NCBI RefSeq assembly: GCF_001902295.1
Contig: NZ_CP018335.1
Coordinates: 2,480,001-2,544,000 of the forward strand
DNA: 64,000 bases
Direction of reading: 5' to 3'
From: Clostridium kluyveri
Lineage (GTDB): Bacteria; Bacillota; Clostridia; Clostridiales; Clostridiaceae
Part shown: in pieces, positions 57,132-64,000 of the stretch
How positions within the stretch are numbered: the first letter of the stretch is position 1
How the letters are laid out: each line of letters opens with the position of its first letter
Program-made: the position numbers and the translations under genes
The notes under the pieces: model-generated
Database searches by the model: none
Seen by the model: only the letters and a program-made list of their open reading frames with translations
Told to the model about the DNA's origin: nothing

Positions 57132-58110
57132 ATATAACTTGCCAGGGATTTTGTTTTCCTTCCATAAATAAGGTACAACTTAAAATAGAGTTTTCTACCA
57201 TATCACTTACGGATTGATCCGTATAAAAGGCCGTATGAGGTGTAATAATTACATTAGGATAGGATTTTAAAATTGCCAACTGCCTATTATTTAATATTTC
57301 ACACTTTAGATCATTGTAATATAAATCTGATTCGTGTTCGATAACATCTAAAGCCGCCCCTGCAATTTTTTTCTTTTCAATGCCTTCTATTAAGTCCTCT
57401 GTATTAATAAGGGAGCCTCTGGCTGTATTAATAATAAATACCCCCTCTTTCATCATATCTATAGAATTTTTATCAATGATGTGATAATTATTTTTTCTGG
57501 CAGGAATATGTAATGTAATGATATTGCTGCTTTTTAAAAGTTCTTCCAGAGATACATAGTCAGCATATTTTTTCACATCTTTATCCTCATGGGAACTATG
57601 GGCTATTATTTTACAGTCAAATCCACTTAAATTTTTAATTACCCTTTGTCCAATTTTCCCCGTACCAATAACACCCACAGTTAAATTATGAAGTTCTCTC
57701 CCCTGTACACCTTTTAAGGAATAATCCTGCACACTTGTACATTGCATAATAACTTTCATCTTCCGTATTGTCATTAAAATTACCATGACTGTGTGATCTG
57801 CTACACTGCTTGGAGAATAGGTTACATTTCCTACATGCATATCCAATTGTCTGGCCTTTTCAATATCTATATGATCATATCCAATAGTTCTTGTAGATAT
57901 AAACTTTACCCCCATTTCATGAAATTTTTCTACAAGTTCTCCTGAAACAGGGGTAGTAACTATGCTTACACATTGAAACCCTCTGGCCAGTTCTGCATTC
58001 TCCATATTGGGAGCATCATCACATAACACCACTTCAACTTTATACTTTTTACTGAATTCTTGAAAATACACGGTTTCATCAGCCCTATAACTATAAGCTA
58101 GTATCTTCAT
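57130..58110 (-). CDS. D-2-hydroxyacid (D-lactate-type) dehydrogenase
   Basis: The 326-residue protein has substrate Arg in FISTRTIGYDHIDIEKARQL, NAD motif LTVGVIGTGKIGQRVIKNLS, VFIINTARGSLINTEDLIEG and the catalytic His in NVIITPHTAFYTDQ; Glu lies near DVIEHESDLYYNDL. The HESDLYYND segment resembles D-lactate dehydrogenases and VanH-like enzymes. It reduces pyruvate or a related ketoacid to the D-hydroxyacid. The LarE remnant suggests lactate metabolism in this lineage. Confidence 0.85.
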   Translation of the reverse strand: MKILAYSYRADETVYFQEFSKKYKVEVVLCDDAPNMENAELARGFQCVSIVTTPVSGELVEKFHEMGVKFISTRTIGYDHIDIEKARQLDMHVGNVTYSPSSVADHTVMVILMTIRKMKVIMQCTSVQDYSLKGVQGRELHNLTVGVIGTGKIGQRVIKNLSGFDCKIIAHSSHEDKDVKKYADYVSLEELLKSSNIITLHIPARKNNYHIIDKNSIDMMKEGVFIINTARGSLINTEDLIEGIEKKKIAGAALDVIEHESDLYYNDLKCEILNNRQLAILKSYPNVIITPHTAFYTDQSVSDMVENSILSCTLFMEGKQNPWQVI

Positions 58111-58191
58111 CCTCTTTCACCTTCCTTTGCTAGAGAATATTATACCATATTAATAATTCACGATGCACAATTATCTCATATTGTATATAAT

Positions 58192-58830
58192 TCACCTTTG
58201 TTTTATACCGTTTATCAACAAATCACAGTATTCTTCTGTAATTTCATCTATAGACTTTTCATACTTTTTATATGCAGCATATCCTTTAGAAAATTCTGTT
58301 TCCGGTATATTAAGTTTTTCTATAATAAAATCCCTAAGCAGTACCATATTTCTAAATATATAAAATATCATAATGTTTTTATCCAAATCCATACGTATTA
58401 GCTTTTTGTCCTGCAGTATATCCAACATATCTATAAATTCTTTTCGATTCATGGTTAAATATGACTTAAATTGACTGCTTTTACGGGCATAGAAAAGAAA
58501 GCTGGCATAATTGTAATACATAAAATCAAATTGTAGTACATGAAGTACAATTTTCTTTGAAAGAGTTATTGCATCCAATTGCTCTTCTTCCGGGTTAAAA
58601 TCAGTTACATAAGTCAGCTGCTTGTTTAAGGTATAATCAATAAGAAATATATACAAATCCGTTTTATTATTAAAATACCTGTAGAAACTTCCTTTAGCAA
58701 TTTTTAATTCATTTATAATTCTATTTAAGGAAGATGACTCAAAATCCTGATTTGCAAATTCTTTAATAGCTACCTGTATAATTTCTTCCTGCCTTTCTTC
58801 TGGCAAATTAAAAAAGGTTTTACTAGGCAA
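58192..58830 (-). CDS. TetR-family regulator
   Basis: The frame starts at TTG 58830 (MPSKTFFNLPEERQEEIIQV) behind AGGAG, as upstream ATG choices lack an SD. TetR HTH: IKEFANQDFESSSLNRIINE, LKIAKGSFYRYFNNKTDLYI. The rest (about 140 residues) is the ligand-binding helical domain. It diverges from the efflux operon, whose promoter carries a GACC-GAAT-GGTC dyad, and so probably represses that operon. Confidence 0.85.
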   Translation of the reverse strand: MPSKTFFNLPEERQEEIIQVAIKEFANQDFESSSLNRIINELKIAKGSFYRYFNNKTDLYIFLIDYTLNKQLTYVTDFNPEEEQLDAITLSKKIVLHVLQFDFMYYNYASFLFYARKSSQFKSYLTMNRKEFIDMLDILQDKKLIRMDLDKNIMIFYIFRNMVLLRDFIIEKLNIPETEFSKGYAAYKKYEKSIDEITEEYCDLLINGIKQR

Positions 58831-58943
58831 GTTTACCACTCCTAATTTTATAATTTTATAATTGATAAAACTTAAGTAAAATATATCCAATTATGTAATC
58901 TCTTCAATATCAATTATAACATTTATGAAAAAGTTTTCTAGTA

Positions 58944-58999
58944 TTGACAATGTAAAGGGTGTAATGGTATAATCTACTATGCTGACCGAATGGTCGCGA
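58944..58999 (+). promoter_or_regulatory. Efflux operon promoter with TetR-type operator
   Basis: TTGACA (58944-58949) and TATAAT (58968-58973) with 18-nt spacing form a strong promoter. A dyad GACC-GAAT-GGTC (58984-58995) sits at the expected start site, consistent with repression by the divergent TetR protein. Confidence 0.78.
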
Positions 59000-59029
59000 C
59001 TTATAATTCTCATTTAGGAGGTTTTTTCT

Positions 59030-60076
59030 ATGAAAAAAGGAGGCTTAGTTTTCACATTCCTAGTTATAATAATAAGTTTTTTTACAGGATGCGGTAATAT
59101 AGCTGCATTAACTGGAGATGATTTAACACAAAAAAGCAATTCTAATTTAATCGTTCAGGGAAATATAGAAACCAAGGAAGTAAATATAAACTCTAAAGTT
59201 GCAGGAAAAATAACAGCTATAAAGGCAGATGAAGGAGACAGTGTAAAAAGTGGACAAGTTTTAATAACTATAGACAATAGTTCATTGGTTGCAAAGGAAG
59301 CCCAATCCCAAGCTGAAATTGAAGCGGCCACCGGACAAATGAAAGCAGCCCAGGCAGCCAAGGAGGCAGCTCAGGCCAAACTTTCAGAAGCTCAAAATGG
59401 GGCAAGAGCAGATGAAATTGCTTCGGCTAAGTCTCAATACGATTTAGCTAAGGCTACATATGACAGAACAAATACATTATTTCAACAGGGGTATACAACT
59501 AAAGAAAATTTAGATAAAGCAGAGACATCTATGAATGTGGCAGAAAATCAATATAATATTGTTAAAGATGGAGCAAGAACTGAAGATATAGCAGCATTAC
59601 AAGCACAGGTAAGCCAGGCAGATGCAACAATACAAGCATATCAGGCTCAAATTAAACAAGCCCAGGGTGGAAAAAGCGAAGTACAGAGTTATATATCAGA
59701 TACTACAATTACAGCACCGGTAGATGGAATTATAAATCAGCAAAATGTAGAAGTTGGTGAACTGGTGTCCACAGGTATGCCCCTCCTTGTAATAACAAAT
59801 ACAACTACTCCATGGATTGAATGCAATGTAAAGGAAACAGACCTTTCAAAGGTAAAATTAAATCAAACCGTTTCAGTAAAACTTTCAAGTTATCCTAAAC
59901 AAAAATTTAAAGGTAAGGTAGTAAGAATAAATGAAAAACCGGATTTTGCAGTTAAAAGAGCTACAAATGACAACGGAGATTTTGATGTATTATCTTATGG
60001 GGTTAAGGTTGAATTGACATCTGTAAACAAAACCCTTTATCAAGGTATGACAGCCTTTGTTGATTTTGGAAAGTGA
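59030..60076 (+). CDS. Membrane fusion (HlyD/EmrA-type) lipoprotein
   Basis: The 348-residue protein has a signal peptide and lipobox (LVIIISFFTGCGN) and one lipoyl half in VNINSKVAGKITAIKADEGD. A long coiled-coil hairpin (about residues 80-215, rich in Ala/Gln, e.g. AAQAAKEAAQAKLSEAQNGA) and barrel domain follow (DTTITAPVDGIINQQNVEVG). It forms the periplasm-side adaptor in exporters; in a Gram-positive cell it would sit in the outer leaflet region and couple the two permeases that follow. Confidence 0.88.
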   Translation: MKKGGLVFTFLVIIISFFTGCGNIAALTGDDLTQKSNSNLIVQGNIETKEVNINSKVAGKITAIKADEGDSVKSGQVLITIDNSSLVAKEAQSQAEIEAATGQMKAAQAAKEAAQAKLSEAQNGARADEIASAKSQYDLAKATYDRTNTLFQQGYTTKENLDKAETSMNVAENQYNIVKDGARTEDIAALQAQVSQADATIQAYQAQIKQAQGGKSEVQSYISDTTITAPVDGIINQQNVEVGELVSTGMPLLVITNTTTPWIECNVKETDLSKVKLNQTVSVKLSSYPKQKFKGKVVRINEKPDFAVKRATNDNGDFDVLSYGVKVELTSVNKTLYQGMTAFVDFGK

Positions 60077-60091
60077 AGTGATTGACTCATT

Positions 60092-61267
60092 ATGAAGGGT
60101 AAAATATTGAATTTTATAAAAACAAGTTTAAAATTAAAACAAGTTTTCATCTTTATTTTCTTTATATTTGTAATTCCTATTGCCAGTAGTTTCATTCTAG
60201 GAAATGAAATGCATGAAGGTGAAATCAAAAATATTCCAACCATAATTGTCGATCATGATAATTCTTCCTACAGCCAGATGCTTGTTAAAGAAATAAAATA
60301 TAATGAAATATTTAATGTAAATAATTATGGTGAAAATGATTATGATGTTAAGACTTCAATAGAAAATGGTAAAGCCTCAGTGGGTGTTATTATTCCTCAA
60401 TCTTTTTCAAAAGATTTAACAGAAGGAAATGCCCCTAAAGTTCTTGTGCTTTATGACGGTTCACAAATGTCAATTACCAGTGCTGCTAAATCTAGAATGG
60501 ATGAAATACTTTTATCCATAAAAACAGCGTACATACAGGAAACTATGCAGGGAAAGCTTGGAATAATGCCAGAAATATCCAGAAATTATATAATGCCCAT
60601 GTATTTTAACTATAGAATTTTAAATAACCCCGCTAGAAATTACAGTAACTTTTTAAATATAGGAATGCTGATTTCTATTGCTCAAGTGTGTATTGTAATG
60701 CTTGGAGCAGTTATTCCAAAAAAAGAAAAATACTATTTACCTATATGGATCAAATCTATTTTAGCAGGCTTGGCAGGTTCGGCTTCCATTCTACTGACCT
60801 TATGGATACAAGTGAAATATTTTGGAGTGCCCTTTAGAGGGATGCCTAAAGAAGTTATTATGCTAACAACATTATTCTCTATTGCAATAGCAAGTTATGG
60901 CGTTTTGGTAAGACTTATCATAACACAAGAGTTGTTTTCAATACAAATTAGTGCAGTAACGGTGCTGCCTACAAGTGTACTTGGAGGATATACTTTCCCA
61001 CTACTTGCAATGCCCAAATTTTTTCAGGATTTATCAAATATCCTTCCCTTCGTGCATTATGCAGACCCTATGAGAAGACTATTCCTTGTGGGCATAGAAA
61101 TGACGTATATCACTCCCGAAATAATTTGGTTTATGAAGTTTACACTTTATATGTGGCTATTTTCTTTGGCAGCATTCTACATAAAGAAAACAATCAGAAA
61201 AGTAATTGCCAATACTAAAGATAATGAAAATAACACCCAAAATACTGGAGAGGTGATAAAGGTATGA
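60092..61267 (+). CDS. ABC-2-type permease (YhgE-like half)
   Basis: The 391-residue protein has one N-terminal span (FIFIFFIFVIPIASSFILGN), a large extracytoplasmic domain (NIPTIIVDHDNSSYSQMLVK) and five or more C-terminal spans (ASYGVLVRLIITQELFSIQI, LGGYTFPLLAMPKFFQDLSN). This is the ABC2_membrane_3 plan. No ATP-binding protein gene lies here, so an ATPase from elsewhere is needed. It overlaps the next permease by four bases (ATGA). Confidence 0.82.
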   Translation: MKGKILNFIKTSLKLKQVFIFIFFIFVIPIASSFILGNEMHEGEIKNIPTIIVDHDNSSYSQMLVKEIKYNEIFNVNNYGENDYDVKTSIENGKASVGVIIPQSFSKDLTEGNAPKVLVLYDGSQMSITSAAKSRMDEILLSIKTAYIQETMQGKLGIMPEISRNYIMPMYFNYRILNNPARNYSNFLNIGMLISIAQVCIVMLGAVIPKKEKYYLPIWIKSILAGLAGSASILLTLWIQVKYFGVPFRGMPKEVIMLTTLFSIAIASYGVLVRLIITQELFSIQISAVTVLPTSVLGGYTFPLLAMPKFFQDLSNILPFVHYADPMRRLFLVGIEMTYITPEIIWFMKFTLYMWLFSLAAFYIKKTIRKVIANTKDNENNTQNTGEVIKV

Positions 61268-62454
61268 TTAAAGGAGAATCTATTAAAGTTGCAACAGAAA
61301 GAATAAAGAATATTGTAATTATTATAATAACACCTATTTTTTTCACCTGTCTTTTCTGTTCAGTATTTAGCAAAGTGTTTGTTGAACAAATACCTTTCGG
61401 TGTTTTAGATTTAGATAATTCCTCCACTTCCCGAACTATTATAACACAATTTAAAGATCATCCGGGATTTAAAGTAGATTACTACGCCCAATCCTATGAT
61501 GATATTAATGAAAAATTAAAATCCGGAAAAATTCAAGCAGCTATTATAATACCAAAAAATTTTGGCAGGGATGTATCGGAAATGAAGGCTCCAAAAACTA
61601 TACTGCTAGTGGATGAGACCAATATAGTTATAGGAAATAATGCATTATCCTATGGCAGTGCCATATTAAATACTTTAAATGCAAAAATTCAACTCAATGT
61701 TCTTCAAGGTAACAACATGATGCCTTATGTAGCCCAGCAATCAATTAGTTCTTTATCTTTTGTTGAGCGTATATTATATGATCCACAGATGTGTTATGGT
61801 AAGTATTTAATTTATGGTCTTATAGCAGTGGTAGCTCAACAATGTTATTTAGCTGTAATAACACCTATTTTAATTGTGGAGAAATCCAATATAATAAAAG
61901 TTAAACTTCGTTCAAAAAAAGGATTAAAAAAGGTGGCAGTTCTCTGCTTGAGAATTTTTTTATGTATATTATGTTCTTACATAGGATTTGCCATCAGTTT
62001 ATATTGTGCTGGAAAATATTTTAATATGCCTCTTAGAGGAACTATAGTAAATTATTTTAAATTGATAACCATATTTATTATAAACCTTACTGCAGTATCC
62101 TTCATATTGTCTATCATTTTCAATAAGGTTTCATACTTCACCAGATTCTCCATGTGTTTGTCTGTTCCAACATTTCTTACTGCAGGTTATACCTGGCCCG
62201 GATATATGATGCCTGGCAAATTTAGTCATATTGTTAAAGTCCTATGGCCTATTATATATACAGCAGATCCTTTAAGGGCCATAAGTTTAAGAGGAACAAA
62301 CAATATGGAATTTTTACTCCCATATATACAACAAGGAATTCACTATGGGTTAATATGGCTCCCCATAGGAATATTACTTTATATTGTTAAAGTTATAGTA
62401 CTTAAATATATGTATAAGAGGTTTCCTATTTCCATAAAATTATTAGAACATTAA
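61264..62454 (+). CDS. ABC-2-type permease, second half
   Basis: The 396-residue paralogue of the preceding gene has an N-terminal span, VLDLDNSSTSRTIITQFKDH as the external domain, and the C-terminal group with FLTAGYTWPGYMMPGKFSHI and IIYTADPLRAISLRG. The two likely form a heterodimer with the fusion lipoprotein. The substrate is unknown. Confidence 0.82.
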   Translation: MIKGESIKVATERIKNIVIIIITPIFFTCLFCSVFSKVFVEQIPFGVLDLDNSSTSRTIITQFKDHPGFKVDYYAQSYDDINEKLKSGKIQAAIIIPKNFGRDVSEMKAPKTILLVDETNIVIGNNALSYGSAILNTLNAKIQLNVLQGNNMMPYVAQQSISSLSFVERILYDPQMCYGKYLIYGLIAVVAQQCYLAVITPILIVEKSNIIKVKLRSKKGLKKVAVLCLRIFLCILCSYIGFAISLYCAGKYFNMPLRGTIVNYFKLITIFIINLTAVSFILSIIFNKVSYFTRFSMCLSVPTFLTAGYTWPGYMMPGKFSHIVKVLWPIIYTADPLRAISLRGTNNMEFLLPYIQQGIHYGLIWLPIGILLYIVKVIVLKYMYKRFPISIKLLEH

Positions 62455-62553
62455 TAAATATCAAGAACAATCTTGCCTTAATATGATCCTTTACTATGAA
62501 ATGAAAAGAAGCAGGTGGTTACAATAGATAGAAGTATTTCAAATTGGAATATC

Positions 62554-63411
62554 TTAATATATGTTTCCTAAAACTACTCTATTTAAATATTTTCTTCCCA
62601 CTGCTTCTGCTTTTTTCATGAAGTTTATATCCGTAGGAGGATTTTTAAATTTATACCTTGGAAAATATCTTGAAAGATGCAGAGGAATATTATTATCTAT
62701 AGAGCTTAAGAACTTTGAGATACTTTCCACTTCCTTTAAATTATCATTTTTTTCACTTACCAAAAGTGTGGTAATTTCAACATGGCAAACTGCTGTAGCT
62801 TTTTCAATAGTTTTTAGTACCGGCTTTAGACTTCCCCCACATAGATTTTTATAATACCCTTCATTAAAGCTTTTTAAATCAATATTCATGGCATCTACAT
62901 AAGGAAGAAGTTTATCTAAGGGTTCTTCATTTATATAACCATTGGTAACAAGTACTACTTTCAAATGGGGCTTTTTTTCTTTTAATAGTCTGGCACAATC
63001 ATATACATATTCATACCATATTGTAGGTTCATTATAAGTAAAGGCTATGCCTATATTATTCTTTAATTTTACTGCAGTTTCCATTAAATCTTTTTTAGAT
63101 ATAAACTCACTCTTAGCTCTGAACTGGGATATAGTATAATTTTGACAAAAATCACAGGTGAAATTACATCCAAAGCTCCCTACTGAAAAAATATAGCTGT
63201 GCGGTTCAAAGTAATGAAGAGGTTTTTTCTCTATAGGATCCAGTGCCCCAGAGGTAATTTCCCCATAATTTATAGTAAAAAGTTTTCCTCTTTCATATAT
63301 TCTCACATTACACTTTCCAAAACCCCCCTCTTCAATTACACAATTGTGGGGACATAAAAAACAGTGCACCTTATCTTTAAATTTTTCATAAAATAAAGCT
63401 TCCTCCTTCAT
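62554..63411 (-). CDS. AmmeMemoRadiSam radical SAM enzyme
   Basis: The 285-residue protein has a preceding cysteine set (KVHCFLCPHNCVIEEGGFGK) and the SAM 4Fe-4S motif CNFTCDFCQN, then GIAFTYNEPTIWYEYVYDCA and VLVTNGYINEEPLDKLLPYV. The pairing with the AMMECR1-domain gene identifies the AmrS type, a system found in many anaerobes whose product is unknown. Confidence 0.85.
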   Translation of the reverse strand: MKEEALFYEKFKDKVHCFLCPHNCVIEEGGFGKCNVRIYERGKLFTINYGEITSGALDPIEKKPLHYFEPHSYIFSVGSFGCNFTCDFCQNYTISQFRAKSEFISKKDLMETAVKLKNNIGIAFTYNEPTIWYEYVYDCARLLKEKKPHLKVVLVTNGYINEEPLDKLLPYVDAMNIDLKSFNEGYYKNLCGGSLKPVLKTIEKATAVCHVEITTLLVSEKNDNLKEVESISKFLSSIDNNIPLHLSRYFPRYKFKNPPTDINFMKKAEAVGRKYLNRVVLGNIY

Positions 63412-63427
63412 AGCATCACCCTTCTTT

Positions 63428-64000
63428 TCAATGTTCTTTATAACGAACTACTTTAAACCTTTCTATTTTATATTCTTCATTAGGTTTTATACCTGCTTTT
63501 TCCAGGGCAATTAAAAGCTGTTTTTCAACTGTATCTACCCCTTCTAAATTAGGAAGCAAAAGTCCTGTTTTTCTCCCTTTCCTTACAATAACGCCATATT
63601 GCTCCGGATCCAATTCTTCCCTACAAGAGAGTTCAGGTTCTGTTAAAACATCCACTGAAAACACAATATCTAAAAGTTCCTCTTTTTCCACTTCATAAAA
63701 TCTTGGATCATTGAAGGCCGCTCCAACAGCATTACGCATAATTTCTTCTGCTACATTATCTGCAGCAGGAAATATGGTACCTATACATCCTCTTAAATCT
63801 CCATATTTTTTTAAGGACACAAATACTCCTCTTTTAATATTTATCATTTCATCTGTTATATAATCTGGAATTTTTTTAAGCACTCTTCCCTTATTCAAAT
63901 AAAACTCAACACTTTCTCTTGCAAGTCTTACATAGGGATTGCTTTCCTCTTTTCCCTTTTCCAGGGCATGACTTTGAAGCAATTCTAATTGCTTTAATTT
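63428..64000 (-). CDS. AMMECR1-domain protein (AmmeMemoRadiSam system), 5' end beyond window
   Basis: The frame stays open to the right edge, so the N-terminus is missing. The visible part is a complete AMMECR1 domain: ARESVEFYLNKGRVLKKIPD, INIKRGVFVSLKKYGDLRGC, IGTIFPAADNVAEEIMRNAV and AFNDPRFYEVEKEELLDIVF. In Clostridium this domain is commonly preceded by a MEMO domain in one protein; the upstream KLKQLELLQSHALEKG looks like a linker. It works with the radical SAM protein encoded 16 bases downstream. Confidence 0.85.
   Translation of the reverse strand, partial: KLKQLELLQSHALEKGKEESNPYVRLARESVEFYLNKGRVLKKIPDYITDEMINIKRGVFVSLKKYGDLRGCIGTIFPAADNVAEEIMRNAVGAAFNDPRFYEVEKEELLDIVFSVDVLTEPELSCREELDPEQYGVIVRKGRKTGLLLPNLEGVDTVEKQLLIALEKAGIKPNEEYKIERFKVVRYKEH

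Overview
The window is AT-rich, low-GC Firmicutes DNA with strong AGGAGG-type ribosome binding sites and many short overlapping genes. It fits a Clostridium (sensu stricto) chromosome. The host genes (AMMECR1/AmmeMemoRadiSam pair, DUF6179/DUF6323 pair, HtpG with a CIRCE element, CheX-type chemotaxis proteins, a LarE remnant) agree, but the sequence alone does not fix the species.

Positions 1 to about 34.8 kb are most of a temperate siphovirus prophage with HK97-type head genes, cut by the left window edge. Nearly everything is on the minus strand, so it reads right to left. Order: a lysogeny switch (CI-like repressor on plus, Cro-like, Rha and HTH genes on minus, three TTA-N2-GTATAC-N2-TAA operators); a run of small early genes; recombination and replication (SbcC-like ATPase, RecT, PD-(D/E)XK nuclease, replisome organizer with GC-rich repeats, DnaB-like helicase); a C5 methyltransferase, MazG-like protein and RusA; an ArpU/sigma-like late regulator; a gene-free 0.6-kb stretch that looks like a large structured RNA; then HNH, terminases, portal, a homing-type HNH pseudogene, protease, capsid, connectors, major tail protein and a tail chaperone with a clear -1 frameshift site. 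A tyrosine integrase lies at the right end. The prophage sits in a phosphodiesterase/alkaline-phosphatase-type gene, of which only the N-terminal ~87 codons remain at 34.8-35.1 kb.

35.3 to 46.0 kb is a degraded accessory island. It starts next to a LarE C-terminal fragment and holds an intact LXG (type VII secretion) toxin with a colicin-E/pyocin-type HNH DNase tip and an Im9-like immunity gene. Next come an orphan HNH (HH-motif) toxin tip broken at its catalytic histidines, with its immunity gene, and a second LXG gene that has lost its LXG domain to a recombinase fragment but keeps an HHPH-type nuclease tip and a SUKH immunity gene. A third LXG piece is fused in frame to a Tn5/IS50-like transposase. 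Insertion sequences are nested: an IS5-type element inside an IS4-family transposase and an IS982 element inside the IS50-like transposase. Removing each inserted element with one target-duplication copy rejoins the interrupted reading frame.

46.1 to 64 kb is ordinary chromosome: an L,D-transpeptidase-like protein, CheX and a CheY-CheX response regulator, ketopantoate reductase, aldehyde dehydrogenase, an EamA exporter, an Fsr-type MFS protein, HtpG under an apparent HrcA/CIRCE promoter, DUF6179/DUF6323, a D-lactate-type dehydrogenase, a TetR regulator diverging from a membrane-fusion lipoprotein plus two ABC-2 permeases, and an AmmeMemoRadiSam pair.

All functional calls come from reading motifs and gene order; no database search was possible.
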